From Gnetum montanum (taxonomy: Eukaryota > Streptophyta > Gnetopsida > Gnetales > Gnetaceae), in contig MNCI01030902.1 in the NCBI GenBank assembly GCA_015680685.1, forward strand, positions 650,502 to 714,501: a stretch of 64,000 nucleotides of DNA, in the 5' to 3' direction. How positions within the stretch are numbered: the first letter of the stretch is position 1; each line of letters starts with the position of its first letter. The translations under genes and the position numbers were made by a program. This document shows, piece after piece, positions 22,870-35,415 of the stretch. Below the pieces are notes generated by a model that saw nothing but the letters and a program-made list of their open reading frames with translations, was not told the origin of the DNA and made no database searches.

Positions 22870-25250
22870 TTTGGTTTAAAGGATACTCAAATGTATTTAA
22901 TGCAAAGGATGAGGGTGTTGGAGATATAAGATGACCAGCCTCATTAGGTTGAGAGGTTTTGGGAGGACTATTGGGATAGAAAAAGGATCATTTCCAAGAT
23001 TGATTATCGAAACCACTTAGCTAGAAGGTTGGTTGTGAATGTATAGCCCTAGTAGCATTTCATTACTATGACTATGCAAGAATTTTACCATGCATGGATG
23101 GAGCAAGAGGTAATTGGGTTGAAGGTGGTGGGATTTATGTAGATGGATGCAAAGGGTGGTATGGATATGGGTGCTACCCCTGATTAGATGATGAATTAGT
23201 TTGATGGTACTTTGGAGGATAATAGCGATGCTGGAATGAGGCACAACTTACAAAGCTTCATGGAGAAATGGGTTGCTAAACATAGTACCTATATAAATGT
23301 TGTTACCTATAAGGGTAATGTTATCTTGGTAGTGGCATTTTCCATGACTGTGGTTAGTGCCACTATTGATATTGTTCATATGGCTATGATGGAACTTCAC
23401 TTGGATAGTAATCCTATGATTGTTAGTGGAACTGCCTTGGATTGCCTTGAGGATAAGGAAATTGTCTAAATGCTTGCTTCTGTGCTAGTTGAGGATTCAC
23501 CGCATACACCTCAAACTCTTGTAAGTGTAACACAACAAGGAAACATCCCTTAGGATGTTCATACTAACAAATGTCACACCCAACATCATCATCAAAGTCT
23601 CCCTCCATAACTTCTTCCATTACATCAGCTTTATCCATACCTCTTTGGTATGCATGCTCAACTTCTTTCTACCTCCTACAATCACGATCACTATTTCACT
23701 CTTTGGATTACTTAGCAATCTTCATAGTAATTTGGAATTTTTCATTCAAAGAATCCCATAATTTATCAACCTTTGATAAAATATTAGAAATGGATTTTTG
23801 GATGAGCAAGGTTTTCCTATTCACCACTTCGTCGAGTGGCGACTCCTCCTCATCACACAATCAAATCTTCCTTTTCCTTATGAAAAGATCCCTATTATAT
23901 TCTTCTACACTTTTCCTTTTTTTTCAACTCACCTTCTTCTTTTGCAACCTATCCTATAAATTTTTGTATTTGATGAACTCTTAGTTTGAATAGTCTCCCT
24001 TGGGCATAAACACCAAAAGTTCTTCTAGTTTCTACTTTGAGCCCATCTATGATGTGGTAGAGTTGTTTCCTCTAAGAATAACCATGGCTAGGGCATCGAT
24101 GTAAGATTGAATAATATCTACCCATGGAAATATCCAATGCTTCATGTGTTTCTTGTGTCTATCCTTGGATTTTCATTCTCAAGTTGGACACTCTAAAGTA
24201 CATTTGGTATTTATCATTGAATAGCTCAAGCATTATACTTCATTGGTAGATAGATTCTAGCTCCAAGGATTGGTACTAGCCTTTGGCTTCCTTGATGAGT
24301 GTCCTAGAGAATAGCTTGAGTTTCTACCAATCATTTTCAATGTCTTCTAAAGCTTAGGAATTGTGAAAGGCTTGTAGATGGATTTTTTGATCAGAGTTAT
24401 ATCTCCCATCAAATCTCAGGATATTGTTCATGTCTAAGCCTTTAATCTAGCTATCTTTCACATGCCTAGTTGGAATCTTGATTGCCTTTCAAATGTTAAG
24501 CATACTTTGAGTTTCCAACAAAGTATCATCATCTTCATTATTTCATTGTCACTAATGATGTCCTCTATTACCCTTTTGATTATTATGGGCATGGCGCTTA
24601 ATACTATTGTCTTGCTACTCACTTCCATCATGATTATTTCTTCTGTGACATATTTCAAAACCAGAAGAAGAAGAAGAAAGAGATTCAAATGAAAAGAGTG
24701 AAGAGGGAGGAGGACATCCATCATCATGATGTTTTTTAATTATCCTTCGGTTGTCATGACCATGTTCATCAATTTTCTTATCATCCTAACACTTTTTTGA
24801 TCCCCTACCTTGACTACCATATTTTCCTAAAGCTAGATTGTTAATTATGGACCACAAATTCATGGCCACATCCTCCTCACTAGTAACAAAGGGTGGATAA
24901 TTCTCATGTTGAGAGCCCCCTGAGGGAGGGTCCTCATTGTCATCTTAGTTTAGCAAGAACAAGGGATTGATGAAGTGTTCTCCCTTCACAACCTCATGAT
25001 GCTTCTCTTGGTGTTGATCTCACCTACATTATGTTTTAGTGGGAAGGAGTCCCAATAGTCATAGTCATGCACAACATATTCCTCTTGAACATCTTGGATG
25101 CCTAACTTCTTTAAAGTTTGAAGTAGCATCATAGGCATAGATCAATTAGATGGAATTACAACATTGCCTTCCATTTCATGCCATCACAATTGCTCATCTT
25201 GATGTAGGAGGTGAACTTAGGTATATACTCATCTAGATGAGTATATACCA
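22870..25250 (-). pseudogene. Ath-2 gag
   Basis: The gag core lies near 23990-24450 on the minus strand and aligns with GagOnly gag (38560-38800) through the phrases for Ile-x-Gly-L and the LGVYAQG-like segment. A zinc-knuckle-like CDIC*YEHPKGC follows at about 23545-23580, and a Pro/Gln/Tyr-rich tail runs to about 23000. Many stops. Confidence 0.65.
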
Positions 25251-25444
25251 CTTTTCACTCTTGTGGAACTAGCGGTTTAACATCATCATGCTTATGAGAA
25301 GAAGAAAACATTTTGCAAAACAAATAAAATTATCAATGTGCCTTTGTAATTATATAATTTGAGAATAATTTTGACCTTGGGTTTTGTCCAAAGATATTAA
25401 TAATATTCACTAATCCTAGGTAGCACACATTTCAACAAATAGAG

Positions 25445-25462
25445 TCCTTAGCAATAGCACCA
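25445..25462 (-). promoter_or_regulatory. Primer-binding site of Ath-2
   Basis: The minus strand reads TGGTGCTATTGCTAAGGA, one base after the LTR. It matches 12 of 18 bases of the Athila tRNA-Asp primer site, and all six differences are transitions. Confidence 0.65.
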
Positions 25463-25463
25463 A

Positions 25464-26007
25464 TGATGAGCAGTCAAGGTACCCCTACGCCTAACCATAT
25501 AAATCATGAAACACTCACACACGATCCAATTGATTTTTATGGACTCTCTAGTCTCTGATACACTACTCTTCTAAGAAGTGAACCTTGTCCTAATGGTTAT
25601 TCATTGTCTTCCCAATTACACTTGTGATGCACGATGGTATGGTTAAGTGTAATTGAGGCCTATGATTTTTATTATTTTGTGTTTTATGTTCTTTGGTGTT
25701 TAAAGTAGAGAGATGAAGTAAATTGAGAACTAATTTAATTTAACTAATTAACTAATCTCTAACTAGTCCTAACATAAGCATCTTGTCCCACTTTCCATAC
25801 ATGTCCTAAACCCATGTATCCACTACTGGGTAACCAAGCACTACGCTATTGGGTGCACTAAGCAATAATGTTACTACGATTACCAAAGGAATATGTGCTT
25901 ATGCTAGAAGTGGTTGTAATTATGTATTTAATCTATTTAGCTTATATTACTTAATCGCTTAATTAGATGAAAACATTAAATATATGAGTAAAAAATTTAA
26001 ACTATCT
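25464..26007 (-). repeat. 5' LTR of Ath-2, first part
   Basis: In plus orientation it starts TGATGAGCAG and aligns with 13996-14570. It is interrupted at ACTATCT (26001-26007) by Ins-Z. Confidence 0.8.
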
Positions 26008-27666
26008 GTTGGCACATTTGGCCATTTCATGAAGCAGGCTTAAATTAGTTAAGAATTTTTGGAGAAATGGCTTAAATTTCAGTTTGAGAGGAAAAGAATA
26101 AGTTAACAAAGGCATTATTTTAATTTAAGGAAGAAATGTATAGGAGCACCATTTTTATGGGAAATTAATGTAAAAATATAAGCATGTCAAAGTATCAAAA
26201 AAAAAGAGAAAAACTGAAATAGCAACATATCTGAAGCAATAGTTTTCTGTATTTGGCCATTGCATCAATGGTAGTTGCTATTTCATTGCTAGAAGGCCAG
26301 AGAAATGCAAGAAAAGGAATCTAGACTATTTTTGGAAAGGAATCCAGAAAAGAAATAATCAATGATGTAGATCAATGGTGTAAGAGGCGTTTAAAAAAAA
26401 TACATCACAGGAATATGGTTTGATAAGCACTGGGCAGAAAGACAATAGAATTGTTAGTGGATACAGTGAAGATGGGAATAAAAAATTAAAGCACATCTAG
26501 GAACTCATGCCCATCCCTCACCCATCCAGTGTATTCAACACTATGTTTCAGCCTACCCTATCAGGGCTTTGCTCTAGTAATATAGCTTTTCATATGTTAA
26601 AGAGGCTTCTAAAATGTAGCCTCATGCGGTCTTGATGCACATCCCTAACGATTAACACATTACTGACAAGCTGAGCTTCTTCAGTACTCTGGGCTTCCGA
26701 TAGACACTTGCCCTACCATGGAAGTTGGCAACCACATCTGTGGCGGCAGGTACGACATGCTCACATGCAAGTACAGTCTAGAAATGAACGTGAACTCATC
26801 CAGTAGTGGCCATTAGCATCATGGCCATTGCCAAGTGCTTCTGTCGTTGCATCACATCATTCACTCATAAATCACATTGCTCATTCAGACATGCTTGGAT
26901 TCCATCCTCGGATTCTTTGTTTTGATTTCTGCTCTGAGAACCAGAAAATGAGGGAGCTAATGTTGCATAGCATCTGCATAAGCAAAGGCTTCTTCATGTC
27001 TACGGAGAGGATGGCAGCGACACTGGCATGGCGTTGTCCATGTATGCTGACCAGAATGCGTAGTCGCGTAGTGCTTGTCGTGGCATAGCTGCCGTACCAA
27101 GGAAAACCACCATCACCACAGGCATGGCCAAGTCCTTGGAGGAAAAAACCCCTTTTCCATGAACGTAGAAAGATAAAAAAATTGAAACCCTCATCCACAC
27201 ATATTATACACAAAAAGGAGTCACATTTTGTTGAAACCTTGGTTTCATTTCTAGATTTTCTCAGGGCATCTTCATCAAATTAAACTTTCCCTTCTCCAAC
27301 ACTACCACTGCATCAGCAAGCTCTTGTTCTGCGAGGCAGTCTACATCGGTAGCTGAGGAGTGATTGCATCATCAAACCCAACTAGCCTCTACGCTATTTT
27401 ACAAATTCATTGGAAACATGTGGGAATACATTTTGGTTGCTGCGTTAACTACTTCCAGAGAAAATTTCGTAATGGTGAACCTGCAATCCGAAATTTCTCA
27501 AAACAACAACAGTACCTAATGCCATCACATTCGTTATCGCCATACCAATCCACTGAACACGGCAACAGAGACACGAAGGTACACTAAGATAGATGTACAA
27601 CTGAATGAGCAGAGCAGGAGATATTTTAATTGATTCTGGAGTTGCAATTTTATCCATTGCTGAAGG

Positions 27667-27735
27667 CTTACCATTAATTTAATTATTCCAAGTGCCAGGC
27701 TAAAGACTTACCATTAATTTAATTATTCCAAGTGC
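27667..27735. repeat. 40-bp direct duplication in Ins-Z
   Basis: A 29-base segment starting CTTACCATTAATTTAATTA occurs at 27667-27695 and again at 27707-27735, a 40-bp period. Confidence 0.9.
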
Positions 27736-27807
27736 ATGAAGCTCTCATAATATTGAGGTCTTGAATTTATTTTTCAAACATTATTATATAAGTTATTACC
27801 CATAAAA

Positions 27808-28053
27808 NNNNNNNNNNNNNNNNNNNNNNNNNNNNNNNNNNNNNNNNNNNNNNNNNNNNNNNNNNNNNNNNNNNNNNNNNNNNNNNNNNNNNNNNNNNNN
27901 NNNNNNNNNNNNNNNNNNNNNNNNNNNNNNNNNNNNNNNNNNNNNNNNNNNNNNNNNNNNNNNNNNNNNNNNNNNNNNNNNNNNNNNNNNNNNNNNNNNN
28001 NNNNNNNNNNNNNNNNNNNNNNNNNNNNNNNNNNNNNNNNNNNNNNNNNNNNN
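27808..28053. other. Assembly gap (N run)
   Basis: 246 undetermined bases inside Ins-Z. Any open frame crossing it is meaningless. Confidence 1.
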
Positions 28054-29078
28054 TTTAGCTAGTGGTTTAGATAGTATCATCCTTGGCAAGTAATTTTGGG
28101 AATTTTAGATTGCTCTTATTATTGTTGTTGCATAATTGAAAATTTCTATTAAAATTTTTCCATAGAATCACTTGTGTTTGAAAGCCTTAAGAGAATTTTA
28201 GTAGTGAATTTGGTTATTGTGCAACGTATAAGAACTGCTATTGAGATCATTGTAAGAGAACCTCGGCTTGTAGTCATGCCTTTGAACGATTCAATAGTCA
28301 AGAGGGTTCAAAAAATCTTTGGTATTTTGATGGGACCAGAATAGCTTCTTTTTATCTTTAAAGTGAATCTCCATGGTATTTCAATCAGAAATTGTCAAGT
28401 CTTTTGAAGGTTCTATTGAATGAAATTTTTGACATCCATTATCTAGCCAAAATGGAGTCTCGTACATGTTAGTTTACGTAGTAATTTTTTGGGTAACATA
28501 ATAGGATTATCTTGAAGAAATTGCTTATTTGAGCCTTGGAAGTTTGAACAATTCGCAGATATTGAATTTGGGATAGCTTTATTGTGAAGTGTTTACTTGT
28601 ATCATTTTACATTGTTTAAATATTTGAGGTCTTAACACAAATCGACTTTCTTTTCTGTCTATTTCCATTGAATCTTGCTCTATTTCTAGTTTTCTTGTGG
28701 AACTATCTCTTTCTATGGGGAAAATTTGGAGTAGATTCGCGGAGTTGTGCTCAAATGTTTTTGCAAAATTTTATTTGTTACAAGTAGGTATCATAAGGAC
28801 CATGTAGACTAGATAATTGAACAAAATAGGAACTCTCAACAACTCACAGTACTTGGAAACTTTGGCTGAATCTCTTTAAGATAAGTCATTTGTAGTTTAC
28901 ACACAATGCAATCATTTCATATTTCACAATTGCACACTACAATAGCACACACACATACTCACATTAACTACTAAGTCTATTTGGAGGTATTTGGGCCTTG
29001 GTGTTGCCAGAGACCAACAAGCACCTAAATCCTGTTCGAGGACACTCGTTGGCAGTCGCATCCCAAATGGTCGCCAAC

Positions 29079-29441
29079 ACTATCCTAAATGTTGCAAAGT
29101 TTGTTAAGAAGCTCATCTTTATTTCTACACATAATATCATTCTTAGGTATAACAATGCTAGAATAAAGATCCATACACTCAATGACTTCTACTGTGGGCA
29201 CTTGGAAAAGTATTCTAACTTTCAAATGTAAAAACTACAAGAGTTTAGTTACTACTATGATCAAAATATCCATAAACATGTCTAGTACCTCATATTTATA
29301 GTTTTTGTAATAGGACTATGTCAACGAGGCCCTGTAGACATAGCAAATGCTACATTGATGCAGCCTTATCAAAAGGGCAACACCATGTAAACAAGGCCTC
29401 GTCTATGGGGGCCCATTGACACAACACTTTGATGTTCATCA
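29079..29441 (-). repeat. 5' LTR of Ath-2, second part
   Basis: It resumes the alignment with 14570-14952 after the target duplication and ends GTTCATCA. It contains a minus-strand TATAAATA (29293-29300), the LTR promoter, with GGGCCTCGTTGAC-type motifs upstream. Confidence 0.75.
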
Positions 29442-30029
29442 TCAATCCTAATTTATTGTACACACTCTGGACTCATGTAGTCATTACTAGGATTACCAAG
29501 TGTACCACTACTAGGTGTACTAAGCGATAACACTACTAAGTTACTAGATAACTACACTTAGCACTCAAAATTAGTTGTATCCATACCACTTAACAACAAT
29601 GAAAGTAAAGTGCATGGAATAATAAACATTAACTAGGAAAGAAGTAATTAGCAATTTAAGTGAAAATGGTAAATATTATTCTAACTAAATATTTAAAAAA
29701 CTAAGAAGATGTTATAATGATGATAAGTAATATCAATCTTTATTGTTGATCATGAAATGTATCCAAGTATACTTCACTCAAATAAAGACTTCGTACAATC
29801 ACTCAACACCACACTATGAGCATACACTGCTAAGTACTTAGAAGTAAAATCATGCAAACAAACTAAATGAGTTATGCTACTATGGAATGAAATCTATTGT
29901 GAATCCATATGCCTAAGTGTTGTATTTATAGGCTAGCATGCATCCCACAGTATCGCATATATGATGATATAGTTAGTGTTATGATAATATATATCCGATA
30001 TGGTAGTCCACCAAATTTTGACTTTATCA
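29442..30029 (-). repeat. 5' LTR of Ath-1, second part
   Basis: It continues the LTR broken at 13995. It aligns with the GagOnly LTRs from the GGATTACCAAG block to the end, including a TATTTATAG TATA region (29928) and a GATAT-rich cluster at 29950-30010. It ends TTTGACTTTATCA. Confidence 0.7.
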
Positions 30030-30060
30030 ATTATTCTCATGGATGATATGATATAGAAAA

Positions 30061-30450
30061 TTATTTATCTTTTTTACATCCTTGACACTTCAAGATGGTA
30101 TTTTTCTTCTTAATCAACATCATAAATTTTCTTTTATTACATGTTTTACATTTAAAGTCATTTGAAATAGTTTGTAGACAATTTTGGAATATGAATTAAG
30201 CACTTCTAATATTTTTTTTGACTTCATATTTAAAATTTTTAAAATTTTCTAAGATTTTTTTAAGTTTTTGTAAACTTATTTGATCATTAAATTCTACTAA
30301 TGTAACATTTTCTACTCTAATCTCTCTACTTTGCATTGGCATACAAGATGAACTGTCATTAGTATTAGTTGCTAATTTCTATTGTTTTCTTAAATTTTCT
30401 TTATAAATTCTTCCATGTTTTTGCAATGCTTCTAATTCTTCATTATTCAT
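30061..30450 (-). pseudogene. Small broken ORF with C-terminal zinc ribbon, unknown origin
   Basis: On the minus strand an ATG at 30450 opens a single frame of 129 codons to a TAA at 30061, broken only by TAG at 30379 and TAA at 30196. The start is MNNEELEALQKHGRIYKENL, the middle is Lys/Asn-rich and helical, and the end is CKTCNKRKFMMLIKKKNT with CQGC close behind, a C-X2-C...C-X2-C zinc-ribbon pattern. A TATATAA sequence lies about 25 bases before the ATG. Composition is very AT-rich, unlike the retrotransposon genes. It lies between the Ath-1 LTR and GagOnly. I do not recognise the family. It could be a domesticated or transposon-borne DNA-binding protein, a viral relic or a chance survivor. 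Confidence 0.4.
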
Positions 30451-31539
30451 GCTATTTCTTTTTTTTTTGTTTATATAGACAAAAATATTCTATTCTTTTA
30501 GCACACATAATACTATTTGAAATTTTAATTTAACTAAAAAATTAAGAATATAATATTAGTAGTTTATAATGATCTACACTAAACACTGCTAATTGTAAAC
30601 ATTGAAAATAAAAATTTCATTCTATCGGAAATTTTTCTTTAGTGCATATCTAGTTTATGTTATGTTTAATTGACTTATCAATTAAAATAGTTCTAAAAAG
30701 TTTGTACTCGAAATATTACTATCTCTAATAGCTTATGGTACCAGCAGTATTTCACTCAAAAAATATTGTCAAATTACTTAAATGACTACATGCCAAGCAG
30801 GTACCTTGCATCTAAAACACTCCCATAACATACCTACAAAGCATATTACCATTCTCATGTACTTAAGAGAGTCTTACCACCAAAGAATTTTTCATTCTAG
30901 AAAAATAACTACATGCCATTGCTATCAAAATATAAATTAGTGTTCTAAAACTCACAATCACAAACATAACTAAGGAAAGACAATAAAGCTAATTAACTAT
31001 CTTTTGAATAAAACCTTTCACTTGCACATCACCAAACATATGCTTAACAAATAAACCCAAATAAAGAAGGGGTTTCCCAATCTACACTTAATGGTCAATA
31101 TTATTTTATTATTTCCTTCCTCAACTACCTTGACTTCCCTCTTTCACCTCAACATTAATGGTAACCAAAGATAGCTACGAACTTGACTTTCTTTTCACCA
31201 TTTTTCATTAATCATACAGTGTACATACCTCCTACATTAAGTTCCCTCAATAACATAATTATTTTTCAACCAAATAAAATTGCTACTTTCCCTTTCCTCG
31301 TTCAAACCTCACCTCAACATTAATAGTCCATATTATTTTATTTTTTGAAAAAGCCAATGAATGCACGAAAGTCCACGGTAGATCATACAAATACTAAGGT
31401 TGGCCCAACACTAAGAAAAATGGTGGAAAAGATAAAAAATAAATATGAAAAATATTAGAAAATTGAATGCAAGATAAATGTGGTGGTAGGGTGTTGGACA
31501 TGCTAATAATCAAGATGAATAAATTAGTGGTTGAAAGAT
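30451..31539. other. AT-rich sequence without recognisable gene
   Basis: Nothing coding seen. A short phrase around an ATTATTTTATT core is repeated near 31095 and 31325 with CTCAACATTAATRGT beside it, suggesting an old local duplication. This is the left flank of GagOnly and continues at 40268. Confidence 0.5.
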
Positions 31540-32377
31540 TGATGAGTGGCGAGGTACCCCTACACTCAACCATATGAATATGAGCATTCAAGCAGTATCT
31601 AGTCGAACTTCACAGATGGATTAGTTGTGGTATTTAGATTGTTACATGTTGATCATAGTTCACTATCTTCCCACCTAGAGTAGTATTTTCTTTGTCACAT
31701 ATGGTTTAGTCCAGGGTGAGGTGTATGATGTGGTCCTAACTAGTGCTACTCCTAGGGACAATGGAAATAACTTTGTTTAAGCTAATAGGGAAAGGGTGAA
31801 GAGAGTCTAAGCTAGCCTAAGTGCGATGAGCATCCATCCCTTAATCATACATACAATCTTAGACCTCATGTACTACTGCTAGGATTACCAAGCGCATGTC
31901 CTAGGTACACTACTGGGATACCAAGTAATCACACTTAAATGCTTGTGATTAACTCGTACTCATTCTGCATTAATAGCATGAAAGGTAAATGTCAAGAAAG
32001 TAAATATTAACTAAAGAAAATTGTAAATAACAATTAAATAATTAAGAGTTAAGTGGATGCTGCAATGATGAAGTAATCTCGATCTTTATTGCCAGTCACG
32101 TGTGTGTCCAAGTACGTCACACTTGAATAAAGGTGCTATACAATTACAATCATCACACTATGGGCATGCACTGGGGAAGGAGTTGAAAGGAAAAAATGAA
32201 CAAAAATAATCTACTTCTATGACCTACTAATTGACTTTCCTATGCACCTAAATGTGGTCTTTATAGGCTTACATAGGAACCACGATATCGTGTATCCGAT
32301 ATCATTAGCCAAGCTGCAATATCACATACCTCATATTGTGGATCCGATATTGGAGCCTGACAAATCATGGTTCATGA
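31540..32377 (-). repeat. 3' LTR of GagOnly
   Basis: 838 bp. In plus orientation it starts TGATGAGTGGCGAGG and ends GGTTCATGA, where the partner LTR has GGTTCATCA. A minus-strand TATAAAG lies at 32259-32265, with a GATATC-rich cluster upstream of it (32281-32355), including the palindrome CACGATATCGTG. Confidence 0.9.
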
Positions 32378-32387
32378 TACCTCCATG
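32378..32387 (-). promoter_or_regulatory. Polypurine tract of GagOnly
   Basis: The minus strand reads CATGGAGGTA, directly abutting the 3' LTR. Confidence 0.65.
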
Positions 32388-32499
32388 ACTGAATGAAAAA
32401 TCATCCTTGAGTTGAACAAAATGAGAACAAGCCCAATTGATTACATAGTGGATAGGTATGGGATTATTGACTGACTAGAAATTCATTCATGCCATAGTG

Positions 32500-35370
32500 G
32501 AGAATTGAATATGACAAAATTAAGACACAGACAGAAAACTAAAGGATTTATTGGAACTCATGTGGTTCCTGCTGGTGGTGGTTTCTCCATGGGTCTCTTC
32601 CCCTTGTCTTGTGCTCCAAGTTTTGGAAGTTGATGGCTCTGAATGAGTGCCTGGAGTTTTTCCTCTTCGGTTCAAGTGTCCTATGTTATCCATGCTAATG
32701 ATCTGATGTTTGATGAAGTCAACAACTCCCATGGACACAGTAGTTGTAGGAACATCTAGTTGGCCTTGACATACTAATTTGCAAAGAATTATCATTCATC
32801 TTCATAGGCTTTGGCTTTGTCCTTGTATTCATGGTAATCTGTAAGCCATCGAGCCAAGTCTACTGCAACATCCTTTTATCCTTGGTAGCTAGCCTTGACC
32901 ACCTCTAATTCAGAATCTGCCACTTCTAATTTCTATAGAATCTTCTTATGCTTAGCAAATTTTGTTTCATACTTCATGTAGTTGGTTGCTACCTACTTCT
33001 CTAACTTCATTCTTATGCATCTTATTGTTAATATGGCTAAGTTGGCATACCATAGGGTTTTAATTCCATGTACTCCATAGGATCTTGTATCTACAGGTCT
33101 AAGCTTTTGAGCTCTCCTTGATAGGCAAATGCATAGGTATCCAATATGGGCCCCCAATTAGTGTTTTGAGCATTGAGAGTGTTGATATTGGCCTTGGCCA
33201 TATGGATTTCTTTTTCAGCTACTCACTGGTACATCTCCACCTAGTCCTTGAAGTGTTCCTTTAGTTTTTCATGTCATTTGGCTTTGTTTTTCCATGCGCT
33301 TATTTCATTTACCATCTTTTAATGAATTGCATGCACATCCTCCATTAAAAGGGTTCGATTTTCTCTAGCCAAGATATTTATGTCCTGATTGACCCTGACT
33401 AATTGTTCTTGCAACTACTAAAAATTTTCTTCAAGAACCTTCTTTTGTTTTTCCACAATGGTCAATTGAAGATTTTCTGTGGCAAGATGTTTATTCTCCT
33501 CTTGCAAGGCCTTGAGTGCTTTAGCATTTGCATATGTCTGTGCTTGTGCCTTGGAAGCATCCCAATCAGCCTTCTCTTTTTCCTCCACTACTTTCTTATT
33601 TTCTGCCAACAATTTTATAAGTTGCTATGTCCTAAAAGACTCTAGTTGGTCTACTAGGATAAATCGAGATGGGTCTCACTATGCAGCTTGCAGGGTGATG
33701 AGCCTCTCTTAGAGTCTTTCCACTTAAGCCTCTATGTGCTCAGCCCTGATCTCTACCATGACCAGCTTTCCTTTGGTGGAGATGAGGTCTAATTGAGTTT
33801 TTGTAACATCTTACGAGATGTCAAACAAGGACTTCATCACTTTTCTTGTCTGTAGCAACTGATCAACAACATCCTCATGCTCCACAGGAGTCATCGAGGG
33901 ACTAGCCAAAGTTTGAGCATCATGTGCTCCCATAAAGTCTATTAGTGGCACAATAGAGACATTGAATGATTCCTTGATGTGGTTCGTAACAACTTCTATG
34001 GCTCCCACTACATCTTAGTACTACATGACCATGACTATGGCACCTTCACCAGTTTCCAATTGCACCTGAAAGGATGTAGTTTTTTCCCAAAATCTATTGT
34101 GACTAGTGTGACCCCCCTCCTCCTATTTGGATTGACACCTCACCCCATGTGCGATCAATGAATATTGTGGGTTGTACGGCATCATCAATGATTTGGAAGA
34201 GATTGGCATCATCACGACTTCCCCAGCTAACCGTCTTAGCGATGGCCCTAAGATGGCTCATTGATAATTGATAATCCTATGGTGGTGGTGGTAGTTGGTC
34301 TTGTTGGTGTGTGCTAGGCCCTTCTTCTTGTTGTTGATTGGGCCTTTTTCTTGGAAGTTGGCTAGGCCCAGTAGTTTAAGTTGTAGTGGGCCCCACCATA
34401 TATTCTTATTTTGGCTCCAGTGTCTCACTAGCACTTTTTTCTTGGGGCTAGTGGCTTTAGCAATTTAGCAAACGAAGCATTTCTGGCTCTTCTAGGGATG
34501 TCATTGATGTACCCTAGAATTCCAACATGTCAACATAGCTTCTTGATTAGACAAGAAAAGGGTAATGTAAAATTCCTTGTCTTGTGTTCCTCAAACTGCC
34601 TCAAAATCTCTGTGAGATACAAATGGGGTAGGTTAGCATTAGCCTTGCCCATCAAAATAGCACTTCCTCTAGCTGCATATGTGGAGATTTTGTTCAATCC
34701 TTTTGTGGGGAAGATGTGATAAGTACTGATCTTGAAATAGATCCTCTCCTCCATGGTCAACTCTCCATACACCTTTTCTTCCTTGATGTATCCCCTTTTC
34801 AACCAAATTTTTCAGGCATCAGCATCAAAGTGAGTGGGCAGGTGATCAACTTTTGTCCCTATATTTGAAAGATTTAACACTTCCAAAATGACTTTGGTAG
34901 AGAAATCTATAGAAACACCATCAATATCAACTATGGTTCCTTCTTCTTTATTGTGCTAGAATTGGTACATCTCTCCCAAGTACTAGGCACCACTTTCAGA
35001 GTGGATAGGCCATAATGCGAACCTTTTGAGTTGGTCCCTAACTACTTCAAGAGTGAACTTAGTGAAAGGTCCAAAGTTGAGTTCCATGATCATGGCTATT
35101 GGCATGGACCTTTCGTGGATTGTTTAAACACATTTCGGGAACAACATAAAATGTTGTCCTATTGAGGTGCTTCAAGGGCTCCTCTTTCAACCAGTCCTGA
35201 TTGCACAGTAATAGGAGGATCTTGATGGATGCTAAATAATTGTGCCTCCTATTTTGTACGTTCCTCAGGAGACACTTGGCCTCTATCTCTCCTTGGTCAT
35301 TTGGACACACCTTCATAGGGTCCTCCTTTTTGTCCACATTTAGGGTCCAACTGCAATCACACAGGGCCAA
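32500..35370 (-). pseudogene. GagOnly third ORF, coiled-coil protein
   Basis: Read on the minus strand. The upstream third gives VDKKEDPMKVCPNDQGEIE, then YLASIKILLLLCNQDW and FYVVPEMCLNNPRKV. Near 34530-34800 it reads MTMEERIYFK-like text and TYAARGSAILMGKANANLPH. The 33400-34010 part is a strong coiled coil: a segment with HEDVVDQLLQTRKVMKSLF, then LLAENKKVVEEKEKADWDAS and ALKALQEENKHLATENLQL. It aligns with 15160-18045 of Ath-2. Stops are mostly TAG or TAA, with some frame changes. It has no pol upstream and has its own promoter-like block. Role unknown; the coiled coil suggests a structural or chaperone-like particle protein. Confidence 0.65.
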
Positions 35371-35415
35371 CTATTAGTAAGGTTATTTATAAAATTTGAC
35401 TTATACCCTTCTTAC
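35351..35415 (-). other. Possible leader intron before GagOnly third ORF
   Basis: The minus strand has TTAAAG|GTAAGAAGGG at 35415 and TGTGATTGCAG| at 35351, a 65-bp candidate intron. The length is near the lower limit for plants, so this is only a suggestion. Confidence 0.25.

Larger units (their letters stand above)
26008..29078. mobile_element. Ins-Z, insertion of unknown class in the Ath-2 LTR
   Basis: The intact LTR copy at 14560 shows that 26008-29078 is extra. The insert starts GTTGGCACATTTGG and ends so that its reverse complement begins GTTGGCGACCATTTGG, giving weak terminal inverted repeats. It is flanked by ACTATCT and ACTATCC, an imperfect 7-bp target duplication. No transposase is visible. 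The 26500-27300 part has a different, less AT-rich composition with CG dinucleotides and several overlapping open frames up to 110 codons on both strands, none of which I recognise. It may be a captured host fragment or simply younger sequence. It holds an assembly gap. Confidence 0.55.
13996..29441 (-). mobile_element. Ath-2, full-length Athila-like element
   Basis: Two LTRs (13996-14952 and 25464-29441 with an insertion) bracket, on the minus strand, primer site, gag, protease, RT, RNase H, integrase, a conserved noncoding block with an internal promoter, and a downstream ORF. It is inserted in the 5' LTR of Ath-1. The flanking five bases are CTGGT and TCAAT. They are not identical, but every difference is a transition. 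Confidence 0.8.

Noticed and set aside
23571-23984. 137-codon plus-strand open frame with hydrophobic Ser/Phe-rich text
   Set aside because: It is the complement of Ath-2 gag. Low-complexity reverse strands of Lys/Glu-rich genes often look like membrane proteins.
27796-28089. Open frame spanning the N run
   Set aside because: It exists only because undetermined bases contain no stops.
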